Source: Sphaerisporangium aureirubrum
GTDB taxonomy: Bacteria > Actinomycetota > Actinomycetes > Streptosporangiales > Streptosporangiaceae
Length of the DNA: 64,000 nucleotides
Direction of reading: 5' to 3'
Assembly (NCBI RefSeq): GCF_042658925.1
Contig: NZ_JBHSRF010000037.1
Span: forward strand, 18,690 to 82,689
Shown here: in pieces, positions 17,108 to 25,874 of the stretch
How positions within the stretch are numbered: position 1 is the stretch's first letter
Layout: the number at the start of each line of letters is the position of its first letter
Position numbers and translations under genes: made by a program
The notes under the pieces: generated by a model
The model's database searches: none
Told to the model about the DNA's origin: nothing
What the model saw: the letters and a program-made list of their open reading frames with translations, nothing else

Positions 17108-17150
17108 AAGGTGACCGGCGCGGCCCTCGTGGCCGCGCCGGTCACCTTTT
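17108..17150 (+). terminator. Strong intrinsic terminator after the LVIVD gene
   Basis: A perfect 18-bp inverted repeat (arms 17108-17125 and 17131-17148, CTCGT loop) ends in TTTT at 147-150. The stem reads AAGGTGACCGGCGCGGCC on the left arm. It lies just 3' of the LVIVD gene and about 65 bp before the acyl-CoA dehydrogenase start. Confidence 0.92.
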
Positions 17151-17215
17151 CCATGGCTACTCATCAGTAGGGTTCGATAAGGTCGTCGCGCACCGCGATA
17201 TGGGGGGTAATCGAC

Positions 17216-18442
17216 ATGGCCGAGACAGCCGGCGGGTTCAACCTGGAGCCGAGCGAGGAACTCCGCGAGGTCCGCGACTGGGTACACGAGTTCGCCGCCA
17301 CCGTCATCCGCCCCGCCGGCGCCGAATGGGACGAGCGCGAGGAGACCCCCTGGCCGATCATCCAGGAGGCGGCCAAGATCGGCCTGTACTCCCTGGACTT
17401 CTTCGCCCAGCAGTGGTTCGAGCCGAGCGGCCTCGGCATCCCCATCGCCTTCGAGGAGCTGTTCTGGGGCGACGCCGGCATCGGCCTCTCCATCGCCGGC
17501 ACCGGCCTGGCCGCCGCCGCCGTCTCCGCCGGCGGCACCCCCGAGCAGCTCGGCGAGTGGCTCCCCCAGATGTTCGGCACCCCCGGCGACGTCAAACTGG
17601 GCGCCTTCTGCGCCTCGGAACCGGACGCGGGCTCCGACGTGGGCGCCATCCGCACCCGCGCCGTCTACGACGAGGCCAAGAACGAGTGGACCCTCAACGG
17701 CACCAAGACCTGGGCCACCAACGGCGGCATAGCCGACGTCCACGTGGTGGTCGCCTCAGTGGACCCCTCCCTCCGCTCCCGAGGCCAGGCCACCTTCGTG
17801 GTCCCCTCCGGCACCAAAGGCCTGTCCCAAGGCCAGAAGTTCCGCAAACACGGCATCCGCGCCTCCCACACCGCCGAGGTCGTCCTGGACGACGTCCGCC
17901 TCCCCGCCGCCTGCCTCCTGGGCGGCAAGGAAAAGCTGGACACCCGCCTGGCCCGAGTCCGCGAAGGCGGCAAGAGCGGCGAGCAAACAGCCATGCGCAC
18001 CTTCGAAACCACCCGCCCCACCGTAGCCGCCATGGCCGTAGGCGTAGCCCGAGCCGCCTTCGAATACGCCAGAGACTACGCCCGCACCCGAGAACAATTC
18101 AGCCGCAAAATAGCCGAAAACCAAGCAATAGCCTTCCTCCTGGCCGACATGGCCACAAAAGTCGACATAGCCCGCCTGATGACCTGGCGAGCCGCCTGGA
18201 TGGCCCGCAACACCCACCCCTTCACCCAAGCCGAAGGCTCCATGTCCAAACTGGTAGCCGCCGAAACCGCCGTCTGGACCACCGACCAGGCCATCCAAAT
18301 CCTCGCCGGCGCCGGCTACACCCGAGACCACCCGGTAGAACGCTGGCACCGCGACGCCAAAATCTTCACCATCTTCGAAGGCACCAGCGAAATCCAAAGA
18401 CTCATCATCGGCCGCGCCGTAACCGGCCTCCCCGTCCGCTGA
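17216..18442 (+). CDS. Acyl-CoA dehydrogenase
   Basis: A 408-residue FAD-dependent dehydrogenase that introduces a 2,3 double bond in an acyl-CoA. Family motifs are CASEPDAGSDVGAIRTRA, KTWATNGGIADV, and the C-terminal FEGTSEIQRLIIGR carrying the probable catalytic glutamate E388. ATG 17216 follows a G-rich ribosome-binding site. From about 17,980 to the end, the codon choice shifts to A-ending codons (GTA, ATA, CGA, AGA, GAA) in a C/A-rich strand, unlike the first half. The frame and protein family signature continue unbroken, so it is a composition shift and not a frameshift. Confidence 0.93.
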   Translation: MAETAGGFNLEPSEELREVRDWVHEFAATVIRPAGAEWDEREETPWPIIQEAAKIGLYSLDFFAQQWFEPSGLGIPIAFEELFWGDAGIGLSIAGTGLAAAAVSAGGTPEQLGEWLPQMFGTPGDVKLGAFCASEPDAGSDVGAIRTRAVYDEAKNEWTLNGTKTWATNGGIADVHVVVASVDPSLRSRGQATFVVPSGTKGLSQGQKFRKHGIRASHTAEVVLDDVRLPAACLLGGKEKLDTRLARVREGGKSGEQTAMRTFETTRPTVAAMAVGVARAAFEYARDYARTREQFSRKIAENQAIAFLLADMATKVDIARLMTWRAAWMARNTHPFTQAEGSMSKLVAAETAVWTTDQAIQILAGAGYTRDHPVERWHRDAKIFTIFEGTSEIQRLIIGRAVTGLPVR

Positions 18443-18564
18443 GCGCGCCAGTCAGCGAAGGATCATGCACCTGCCGGGAGTCAGTGGAAGTCGCACCTCC
18501 GTCGCTTGATACGCCGACAAGATCACCATGGCGGGCCGACGCAGGCGACAGCGCTCGTTGGTGT

Positions 18565-19086
18565 ATGGCGCGTACCCCGTACAGGGAATCTGTGGCGGGG
18601 GGTGGTGTCGGGTGCCAGCATGGATATGTGGCTGTGCAGTGTATCCATGAGATGGCGATGGAGACATGTGGGCTCTGTCAGCCCAGACCGGGGCAGATAG
18701 ATCTCCATGGTTCGGGCGGGGGCCGCGGTGTCACGTCCGCTTTTGAAAACGAAATCGTGAGAGTGGAGTACATCGAGGGGGCCGCCTACGGTCTGGTCCC
18801 GTCAGACGGTGAGGTCTATTGCCAAGGGTCCGGGGATGTTCTTCACCACCGTAGTGAGTGTTCGTCGCTGGCCGGCACGTCGGCCGAGCGACTTATGCAG
18901 TATCAGGACCCTGACGGCATGACCTGGTGGAATCTCATACAAGGTATCCCGTGGCACCAAGGACGGGGGATCTCACGCCGGCGCGAGCGTGCTCGAGAGC
19001 TCGGGCTCCTGAATGCTCAGGGCAAGCCGGTCAGCTCGACCTGTACCGAGTGTGTCTTGCGTCCCCGTGCTGATCGGACACGTTAG
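18565..19086 (+). CDS. Hypothetical Cys/His-rich small protein
   Basis: A protein of up to 173 residues that I do not recognise. It has two clusters of potential zinc ligands: CQHGYVAVQCIHE...CGLC near the N-terminus and HHRSEC...CTEC near the C-terminus, an arrangement like two split zinc ribbons. The central part (YQDPDGMTWWNLIQGIPWHQ) is aromatic-rich. The start is uncertain: ATG 18565 has a poor ribosome-binding site, and GTG 18592 in the same frame is a plausible alternative. Codon use is less biased than its neighbours, so it may be acquired. Confidence 0.55.
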   Translation: MARTPYRESVAGGGVGCQHGYVAVQCIHEMAMETCGLCQPRPGQIDLHGSGGGRGVTSAFENEIVRVEYIEGAAYGLVPSDGEVYCQGSGDVLHHRSECSSLAGTSAERLMQYQDPDGMTWWNLIQGIPWHQGRGISRRRERARELGLLNAQGKPVSSTCTECVLRPRADRTR

Positions 19087-19133
19087 TCCTGGCAGGCAAC
19101 CATCAGCTTGGCCGTTCATAGTCCTGCGAACCG

Positions 19134-19685
19134 TCAGGATTGGGATGGGCGGTTCCAAGCAGGGTCGTGAGACGGCAGTCGCCCGGAGACCGCGAGCAGG
19201 GGCTGGCCGCCGGCGCCTATGTGAGGGCGGGCGGCGTTGAGAAAGTCAAGCCATAAGCCGTCCATGGCTCGTCGACGTTCAGGCCATTCTTCTGGAGGAA
19301 GACGGTTGTGCCGGATGTCGAGGCTGATCCGCCACAGTAGTTCGTCAATGCGATGAGTGGTGTCTACAACCGGTCTGTCGGCGACGAGATTGATCAGGGT
19401 GAGAGCTTCATTCCAAGGGTGCCAATCGACCGTATCGGCGAGATGTTCGTCCGGATCTCTGGGGCCGCGGCGCCGTTGCTCCTTGGCCAGGGCCATCATC
19501 ACATCTGAGCAGGCACGCAGGAGTTGTCTGCATGCCTCGGCCTGGCGATCTCGACGCCATTGGCGATCTTGCGATCGATTTGAGAGCAGCCCGCCGAGTG
19601 CCACGCCCAGCAATGTTGCGGTTACTGCTCCGACGGAAGAAAGAATGACGTCCCAGGGTACGTCCATGATTTCGAAGTTTGACAA
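19134..19685 (-). CDS. Hypothetical protein with one N-terminal membrane helix
   Basis: A protein of up to 183 residues. A single hydrophobic helix (SSVGAVTATLLGVALGGLLS, about residues 16-35) is followed by SQDRQWRRDRQAEACRQLLRACSDVM, a basic amphipathic helix. This single-anchor layout with a cytoplasmic helical domain recurs among actinobacterial hypotheticals of unknown function. The TTG at 19685 and the ATG at 19667 are both possible starts and neither has a clear ribosome-binding site. It faces away from the downstream methyltransferase. Confidence 0.6.
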   Translation of the reverse strand: MSNFEIMDVPWDVILSSVGAVTATLLGVALGGLLSNRSQDRQWRRDRQAEACRQLLRACSDVMMALAKEQRRRGPRDPDEHLADTVDWHPWNEALTLINLVADRPVVDTTHRIDELLWRISLDIRHNRLPPEEWPERRRAMDGLWLDFLNAARPHIGAGGQPLLAVSGRLPSHDPAWNRPSQS

Positions 19686-19925
19686 GTCGAGAACCCGCTG
19701 TCGAGGAGCCGAACTCTCCGAAGGCGCCTCCGGTGCGCTGACCGTGCTGCGTCGTGACGACGGCGGGGACAGGCAGGGGGTGCGGCTCGCGTCCCGAGCC
19801 TAGGAAGGGCTTCCCGTGGTTCGCTGATCCTGGCGGGGGAGAGGGAGGATCGGCATTGAGGGGGATCTGCTGATGGGGGGTGGGGTGGGATGATTCGCGG
19901 GGTTTTCGGGTAGAGAGGGTGGGCG
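19686..19925. other. Intergenic stretch without a recognisable gene
   Basis: This 240-bp gap between a minus-strand hypothetical and the plus-strand methyltransferase shows no convincing coding frame, repeat or terminator. AGAGAGGGTGGGCG just before 19926 supplies the ribosome-binding region of the methyltransferase. Confidence 0.5.
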
Positions 19926-20552
19926 ATGCGGGCTACCACGGATGCTGATGTGCGCCGCGTGTTCGACCGGATGGCGGATCGGTATGACTCTCAGATGCAG
20001 GTTTGGGAGCGGCGGCTGTTTCCGGGGAGCCGGGAGTGGGCGGTGGGGCAGGCGCGGGGGCATACCGTGGAGATCGCGGTGGGGACGGGGCTGAATCTGC
20101 CGTTGTATGGGGCCGATGTCACGGTGGTCGGGGTTGAGTTGTCGGAGCGGATGTTGGAGCTGGCTCGGCGGCGGGTGGTGCGGGGTGGGCTCGGTGGGCG
20201 GGTGGAGTTGTGGCAGGGGGATGTTCAGCGGCTGCAGATGGGGGACGGGGTCGCGGACACTGTGGTGTCGACGTTCACGATGTGCACCATTCCGGATCCG
20301 GGGGCGGCGGTGCGGGAGGCGTTCCGGGTGCTGAAGCCGGGGGGGCGGTTCGTGCTGGCGGAGCACGGGCCGTCCAGCAATCCGGTCATCCGGGCGGGGA
20401 TGCGGCTGGTGGAGCCGTTGTTCGTGCGGTTCGAGGCCGATCACCTCACCCGTGATCCGCGGCCTTATCTGGAGGAGGCAGGGTTCCGGATCGAGTCGGT
20501 GTCTCGGATGACGCGGGGGATCAGTTTCCGGGTGCTGGCCGTGCGGCCGTGA
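19926..20552 (+). CDS. Class I SAM-dependent methyltransferase
   Basis: A 208-residue Methyltransf_11/25-type enzyme. Motif I is VEIAVGTGLNLPLY (about residues 48-61), the acidic residue of motif II is in VVGVELSERMLELAR, and motif IV/post regions include VVSTFTMCTIPDPGAAVREAFRVLKPGGRFV. The resemblance is to UbiE/phospholipid N-methyltransferase-like proteins; the acceptor is unknown. It ends 4 bp before the stop of the convergent phosphatase/acetyltransferase gene. Confidence 0.85.
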   Translation: MRATTDADVRRVFDRMADRYDSQMQVWERRLFPGSREWAVGQARGHTVEIAVGTGLNLPLYGADVTVVGVELSERMLELARRRVVRGGLGGRVELWQGDVQRLQMGDGVADTVVSTFTMCTIPDPGAAVREAFRVLKPGGRFVLAEHGPSSNPVIRAGMRLVEPLFVRFEADHLTRDPRPYLEEAGFRIESVSRMTRGISFRVLAVRP

Positions 20553-20556
20553 GCTT

Positions 20557-21603
20557 TCAGGAGGCGGGGCGCTCCCAGCGGCGTTCGCCGTCCTCGAAGT
20601 GGTGGGTGGGGGTCAGGCCGATGCGGGTGGCGACGGCCATGGAGGCGTGGTGGGCGGGGTGGATGTGCGCCTGGATACGGGGGACGCCTCTGTCGTCGAG
20701 CCAGCCGGTCAGTGCCAGCGCCGCCTCGGTGGCGTATCCCTGACGTTGCCAGGGCAGGCCGATCACCCAGGCGATCTCGGCCTGGCGGTCCTCCTCGACG
20801 ATGGTGGCCTGGACGGTGCCGACGGCGCGGTCGTCGGCACGACGGCGGATGATCCAGTTGCGCCATTCCTGCCGCGCGTCGGGGGACCAGCCCTCGGCGA
20901 GCTTGGCGTAACGGGCACGCAGCGCGTCCGGGGTGGGCGGGGCGCCGCCGGTGAAGGTGTACAGGGCGGGCGCGGACAGCACCTCCGCCATCTCGTCGGC
21001 GTCGGCGACCGTCAGGGGGGCCAGGGTGAGGCGCTCGGTGACGATGGGGGCGTCGCGGCACCAGCGGGCCGGGAGGAGGTAGGTCCAGCCCTCCTGCCAG
21101 GTGAAGGGGGCGTCGACCACGTCCTCCAGGGGAACGCCTTTCAGGAGGTGGTCCAGCGCCCATCGGTTGGCTGTGTGCGCGATCAGCAGTACACGGGCGC
21201 CGTCCCAGTCGCGGGCCAGCTCACGCAGGAACTCCGCGGTCCGGTCGACCACGTCGTGATAGCTCTGGCCGCCCGGCCACGGGGTGGAGATGTGCGCGGC
21301 CCGTTGTCCGGCCAGGCGTCCGACCGGCATCCCGTTGAGGTCGCCGTAGTCGCACTCGCGGAGGCGGGCGTCCTGGCGGAGGGGGATGTCGCAGTCGGCG
21401 AAGGCGATCTCGGCGGTCTGCACGGAGCGGCGCAGGTCCGAGGTGAAGACCGCGGCCAGGCCGTCGCCGCGGCGCCGGGCGCCGAGTTCGGCGGCCTGCT
21501 CCCGGCCTAGCGCGGAGAGCTCGCCGGGGAGATGGCCGGTCGCGATCCCGGCCTCGTTGTCGGTTGTGATCGAGTGGGTTTCGTACACGATCGTCACCGT
21601 CAC
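20557..21603 (-). CDS. Fusion: histidine-phosphatase domain plus GNAT N-acetyltransferase
   Basis: A 348-residue two-domain protein. Residues ~1-190 form a phosphoglycerate-mutase-like histidine phosphatase, in which the usual RHG appears as ETHS (the catalytic His is kept, the preceding Arg is replaced by Thr); VFTSDLRRSVQTAE and LLIAHTANR supply the other conserved Arg and His. Residues ~205-348 are a GNAT acetyltransferase (IVTERLTLAPLTVADADEM... WVIGLPWQRQGYATEAALAL with the acetyl-CoA loop RQGYATEA). GTG 21603 was chosen because the phosphatase fold begins directly there; the open frame extends further upstream without homology. It could act on a phosphorylated, amine-bearing small molecule, which is speculation. 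Confidence 0.85.
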   Translation of the reverse strand: MTVTIVYETHSITTDNEAGIATGHLPGELSALGREQAAELGARRRGDGLAAVFTSDLRRSVQTAEIAFADCDIPLRQDARLRECDYGDLNGMPVGRLAGQRAAHISTPWPGGQSYHDVVDRTAEFLRELARDWDGARVLLIAHTANRWALDHLLKGVPLEDVVDAPFTWQEGWTYLLPARWCRDAPIVTERLTLAPLTVADADEMAEVLSAPALYTFTGGAPPTPDALRARYAKLAEGWSPDARQEWRNWIIRRRADDRAVGTVQATIVEEDRQAEIAWVIGLPWQRQGYATEAALALTGWLDDRGVPRIQAHIHPAHHASMAVATRIGLTPTHHFEDGERRWERPAS

Positions 21604-21789
21604 CGATCTCTTCACCCCGTTCTGAAAGCGGTCGTGGCCGGCCTCGGCTCCGAGCCTAGTCACGACGGGTACGCGGCACCGAACCGGCGGCCTCGATTCC
21701 GCGTCAACCTGCCCTTTCTGGCGGACCGGCGGGCGGCCGCGCGGCACGACAGCACCGTCACCCACGAGCCGGGCGGCGGCTCGTCGCAC

Positions 21790-21821
21790 TTGGCGACACC
21801 CTGAGGTGAACGCGTTAGGGT
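21790..21821 (+). promoter_or_regulatory. Weak candidate promoter of the NB-ARC/WD40 gene
   Basis: TTGGCG (21790-21795) and TAGGGT (21816-21821) precede the gene with 20-bp spacing, longer than ideal. The second element is a common actinobacterial -10 variant. A start site near 21828 would leave a ~10-nt leader containing GAGGTG. Confidence 0.3.
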
Positions 21822-21837
21822 GAGCGCGAGGTGATCC

Positions 21838-24800
21838 ATGGCGCGCCGTAAGACGCTCGCCCCTGGCCTGGTGGCGGCCCTGCTGGTAGTGCTCGGCATC
21901 CTGGTCGGCCTGCCGGTGAACGTCGTGAGCGACTACCTCCCGGAGAGCGTCACCGCCTCCAGGCCCGCGTGGATCGGCGGCCTCGCCGCGACGGCCCTGC
22001 TCATCGTGGTCCTCACCTTGCTACTACCCCGGTTGGTCGACCGGCGGGCGCGCGGGGCGTCGTTCCGGGTGCCGTCGCGAGACCCCGAATGGGTCGACCG
22101 CCCCGAGCTCGCCACGGTGGCGGAGGCGCTGCGGCGGCGCTCGGCGCCGGTCGGGCTGACCGCCGGCATCGTCGGCGCGGGCGGCTTCGGCAAGACCGCT
22201 CTCGCCGTCGAGGTCTGCCATCGCAGGGACGTCCGCCGGTGGTTCAAGGATGGGATCATCTGGGTGACGGTCGGTCGCGACCGGGTCGGTGCCGAACTCG
22301 CCTCCCTCATCAACGACGCCGTGGCCCACCTCGACGGGGACCGCCCCGAGTTCGCCGATCCCGAGCAGGCCGGGCACCGGCTTGCGGGGTCCCTCGCCGG
22401 GCGCGGGCGTGTCCTGCTGGTCGTCGACGACGTCTGGAACGCCGCCCAGCTCGACCCGTTCCTGCCGGCTGCGGCCCAGGCGCAGCTCCTGGTCACGACC
22501 CGGCGGCCCTCCGTCGTGGCCGGCACCAAGGTCGAGGTCGACGAGATGTCCCCCGAGACGGCCACCCGCCTGCTCACCCGCGACCTTCCCGCAATGCGCG
22601 CTGACCTGGTGCGGGACCTTCTGCGCGTGACCGGCCGGTGGCCGCTGCTGCTGACGATCGTGAACGCCCGGCTGCGTGAACAGCGGACCCGCGGGGCCGA
22701 GGTGAACGCCGCGGCCGAGGGCGCCATCCGGGCTCTGACGGCGGACGGGCCTGCCACGTTCGACGTCACCGTGACCGGCGAGCGCGTGAGAGCGGTGAGC
22801 GCGACCATCCAATACAGCCTGGAATGGCTCACCGCCGAGGAGTGCGAGCGATTCCACGACCTGGGTGCCCTGCCGGAGGACGCCGATGTGCCGGCCGGTG
22901 TGGTGGCCCTGCTGTGGGGATGCCCCGCGGCGGAGGCGGAACGCCTGTGCGAGAGGCTCCATGAGCTTTCCCTGCTCGCCCTGCACTGGGCGGAGGGCGC
23001 GGTAGCCGTGGTGACGATCCACGACGTCGTCCGTGGCTACCTGCGATCGGCATCGGGACCGGCGGCCCTGGCGACGGCCAATCTCCGGCTGGTCGGCCAG
23101 GCCAGGGCCCTGGCCCCCGAGGGATGGTGGACCCTGCCGCCCGGCACGCCGTACCTGCGAGACAACCTGGCCTTCCATCTCAGGGAGGCCGGCCTGGAGG
23201 AGGAACTGGATGCCCTGGTCACCGATGTGCGCTGGCTGGTGCCGCGGGCGGCCGAGTCCGGCCTGGCCGCCGCTCGTGCCGACCTCGAACGCGCGCCGTC
23301 GGCGCTCGCCCGGCGGATCGTCCGCCTGATCTCCGGCTTCGGGCACCTGCTGGCCTCCACCTCCGACCTGCTGACCCGGCTCGGCGCGATCCAAGGCATG
23401 CAGGCCTCGGTCACCCGGTACGCCGAGGAGGCCGGCCTGCTGTTCATGCCCGCCCGCTGGCCGCTCCCCGAGGACGACTCCCCGCACCTGCTTCGCCTGC
23501 TGCCCGGTCATACGGCCGGGGTGACCGCGCTGGCCATAGAGCCCCGCGGTGCTTGGCTGGCCACGGGGGAGAGCGGTGGCCCCAAATGGCCGGCCAACTA
23601 CAGCGCCGCCCTCGGCGTCGTCCGTGTCTGGAACCTCGGCGACGACCTGCACGTCACGCTCGGCGGCCACCGAGGCGGGGTCAGCGCACTGGCCGTCGCC
23701 CCCGACGGAACCTGGTTGGCCGTGGGCGACGGCAGCGGGTTCGACGCCATGGCGATGGAGCACTCCATCGGTGCCGTCCGGTTGTGGACGCCCGAGGGCG
23801 AGCACTTCGCGACCCTCGACGGCCACGCCGACATGGTGACGGCGATCGCCATCGCCCCGGACGGCACGTGGCTGGTCACCGGCGACCAGGAGGACACCCT
23901 GCGCATCTGGAGCAGGGAAGGCAACCTGCTGACCACCTTCACCAGCCACGCCGGCTCCTCACGAGGCGGGGTCTCGGCGCTGGCCATCTCGCCGGACGGC
24001 AGCTGGCTGGCGTCCGTCCACGCCGGCGGCAAAGGGGCCGTCGAGGTCCTACGGGCCGATGGCGTCCATACAGGCACCCTCGGCCCGTACGGCGGTGAGG
24101 TGACCGCGCTGGCGATCTCCCCGGACAGTGCCTGGTTCGCTGTGGGCGACGGTCACGGCGGTGTCCGCACCTGGAGCACGGACCTGCGGCCGTTCCCCGC
24201 CGGACGCGATTTGCCCGGCGGATGCCACAGCTTGGCGATCTCTCCGGACGGGTCCTGGCTCGTGGCCGGCGGCGGCGCGGGCGAGATCAGGGTCCAGGAC
24301 CGCGAGGGTAACGTGCCGAGCACTCCTGTCGACCCCCACGACGCCCGGGTGACTGCCCTGGCCGTCGCGCCGGACGGCACCTGGTTCGCCGGCGGGGACG
24401 CGTCCGGCACAGTGCTCGTCCATGAGAGCGACGGCCGTCGGCGTGCCAGGCTGACCGGCCACACCGGCTCGGTGACCCATCTCGCGATCACTCCCGACAG
24501 CAGCCGCCTCGCCAGCGCGAGCCGCGACAACGGCGCCGTCAGGATTTGGGACACGCACGGCGCGACTCACGTGCGGACCGTGCGCGAGACCAGGCCGGTG
24601 ACCGCGCTCGCCACGGCCGCCGACGGCCCATGGTTCGTCGTCGGCGACTACCAGGGCCGCGTACGCGTCTGGGACGCCGGGGGGCGCCGAAGGTCCGAAG
24701 CCGCCGCACACGCAGCAGCGGTGTCCGGGCTGGCGATCGCGCCGGACGGCACCTGGTTCGCCACCGCGGCCCACGAAGAGGACGTCCGCTTGTGGAGCGC

Positions 24801-25539
24801 TCAAGGTGAGCCGCGCGCCACGCTGACCGGCTCCGGCGCGCGGGCCCTGACCATCGCCCCGGACGGCACGTGGCTCGCCACCGCCGGTAACGGCGGGCAG
24901 GTGCGGATGTGGACCGCCGCGGGCGAGCCGCGCGGCACGCTCACCGCCCACAGCAGAGACGTGTCCGCCTTGGCCATCGCTCCAGACGGCACGTGGTTCG
25001 CCACCGCGGCCCACGGTCAGGTCCGGATCTGGGACGCCGGCGGCGCCCTTCGCGACGACCTCGACTGCCACCCCCAATGGACCAGCACGCTGGTCGTCGC
25101 CCCGGACGGCGCCTGGCTGGCGGCCTGCGGCGACGGAAAGGTCCAGGTGTGGGACGCCGATGGTGATCGCCGCGCCGCGTTCGGCGGTGAGGACAGCTGG
25201 AACTGCGCCAAGATCGCGCTGTCGCCGGACGGCGCCTGGCTGGCCACCGCCGGCCGGGGCGGCCTGGTACGTATCTGGGATCCCGACGGCCACGAGCACG
25301 CCCATCCGCCCCCTCACCAGGACGAGGTGATCGCACTGGCGATCTCACCCGACGGTGCCTGGCTGGCCACCGGCGGCCGGGACAGGCTCATCAAACTGTG
25401 GGACGGCTCACGAGAGGTGACCCTCCGAACCGCCGAGGAGATCACCGGCCTCGCATGGCTCGCGGATGGAAGCACGCTGTGCGCGAGAAGCACACAGGGC
25501 CTATACGTCCTGGGCCGCCCACATCCGGCTACACGGTGA
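21838..25539 (+). CDS. Membrane-anchored NB-ARC ATPase with C-terminal WD40 repeats (STAND protein)
   Basis: A 1233-residue protein. Two N-terminal transmembrane helices (about residues 10-30 and 45-64) are followed by an NB-ARC NTPase: P-loop GAGGFGKTA (113-121), Walker B RVLLVVDDVW (191-200), sensor-like TTRR (220-223), GLPL-like GRWPLLL, and an IHD triad (394-396) at the MHD position of plant and animal NLRs. Residues ~550-1230 hold 15 clear WD40 units plus a degenerate sixteenth, with the consensus ALAIAPDGTWLATA...VRIWD, enough for two propellers. This resembles APAF-1: a ligand-sensing propeller with a nucleotide switch, but the effector position is taken by a membrane anchor. It stands alone, with no attached nuclease, protease or TIR domain. 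A role as a membrane-damaging or signalling sensor is inference. Confidence 0.92.
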   Translation: MARRKTLAPGLVAALLVVLGILVGLPVNVVSDYLPESVTASRPAWIGGLAATALLIVVLTLLLPRLVDRRARGASFRVPSRDPEWVDRPELATVAEALRRRSAPVGLTAGIVGAGGFGKTALAVEVCHRRDVRRWFKDGIIWVTVGRDRVGAELASLINDAVAHLDGDRPEFADPEQAGHRLAGSLAGRGRVLLVVDDVWNAAQLDPFLPAAAQAQLLVTTRRPSVVAGTKVEVDEMSPETATRLLTRDLPAMRADLVRDLLRVTGRWPLLLTIVNARLREQRTRGAEVNAAAEGAIRALTADGPATFDVTVTGERVRAVSATIQYSLEWLTAEECERFHDLGALPEDADVPAGVVALLWGCPAAEAERLCERLHELSLLALHWAEGAVAVVTIHDVVRGYLRSASGPAALATANLRLVGQARALAPEGWWTLPPGTPYLRDNLAFHLREAGLEEELDALVTDVRWLVPRAAESGLAAARADLERAPSALARRIVRLISGFGHLLASTSDLLTRLGAIQGMQASVTRYAEEAGLLFMPARWPLPEDDSPHLLRLLPGHTAGVTALAIEPRGAWLATGESGGPKWPANYSAALGVVRVWNLGDDLHVTLGGHRGGVSALAVAPDGTWLAVGDGSGFDAMAMEHSIGAVRLWTPEGEHFATLDGHADMVTAIAIAPDGTWLVTGDQEDTLRIWSREGNLLTTFTSHAGSSRGGVSALAISPDGSWLASVHAGGKGAVEVLRADGVHTGTLGPYGGEVTALAISPDSAWFAVGDGHGGVRTWSTDLRPFPAGRDLPGGCHSLAISPDGSWLVAGGGAGEIRVQDREGNVPSTPVDPHDARVTALAVAPDGTWFAGGDASGTVLVHESDGRRRARLTGHTGSVTHLAITPDSSRLASASRDNGAVRIWDTHGATHVRTVRETRPVTALATAADGPWFVVGDYQGRVRVWDAGGRRRSEAAAHAAAVSGLAIAPDGTWFATAAHEEDVRLWSAQGEPRATLTGSGARALTIAPDGTWLATAGNGGQVRMWTAAGEPRGTLTAHSRDVSALAIAPDGTWFATAAHGQVRIWDAGGALRDDLDCHPQWTSTLVVAPDGAWLAACGDGKVQVWDADGDRRAAFGGEDSWNCAKIALSPDGAWLATAGRGGLVRIWDPDGHEHAHPPPHQDEVIALAISPDGAWLATGGRDRLIKLWDGSREVTLRTAEEITGLAWLADGSTLCARSTQGLYVLGRPHPATR

Positions 25540-25780
25540 TCGCGGGCACGACGCTCACCCGCCACCTGGACCCTCCGGGACCGTAGCCCGGCACCCATCG
25601 GTAGGAACTCTTCCGGCGATCCTCTGAACGGTCACGGGCGAGGCGGGGGCCGGTCGTCTCCGTTCGCCCGGATCGGCCCGGCCGCCGGGTCGTGCGGTTC
25701 GGCGGTTGTGGCCCGGGACAACTATTGGGTCTTCCGTGTGGTGTGCGGGCCTCATGACGTTCGCGGAGGTGGGTGGCAAC
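25540..25780. other. Non-coding stretch before the one-carbon operon leader
   Basis: No coding frame here resembles a protein. A 7-bp inverted repeat (CGGGCGA 25635-25641 / TCGCCCG 25664-25670) could form a hairpin, possibly ending NB-ARC transcription or belonging to the leader. ACTATT at 25721-25726 is an AT-rich candidate -10 for the operon, without a convincing -35. Confidence 0.35.
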
Positions 25781-25874
25781 CTCGGTGACGTCGCCGGCGT
25801 CGGAGATGCCGGAGGTCAGGGGGCCGCGTCACCGGTAGGTGACCGTGCCGGTTCGCGCCGGCGGGGGACGGCGC
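25781..25874 (+). promoter_or_regulatory. Structured leader RNA with mutually exclusive hairpins (possible riboswitch or attenuator)
   Basis: Three segments can pair in two ways. GGTGACG (25784-25790) pairs with CGTCACC (25827-25833), enclosing a 7-bp hairpin (25794-25800 with 25806-25812). Alternatively GTCACC (25828-25833) pairs with GGTGAC (25838-25843) across a GGTA loop. The two states exclude each other. A further stem (GCGCCG 25855-25860 / CGGCGC 25869-25874) lies just before the ribosome-binding site at 25891-25898. Placement ahead of SAM-synthetase/MTHFR genes suggests sensing of SAM, SAH, methionine or a folate, but I could not match it to a known SAM, SAH or THF riboswitch consensus. 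Confidence 0.45.
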
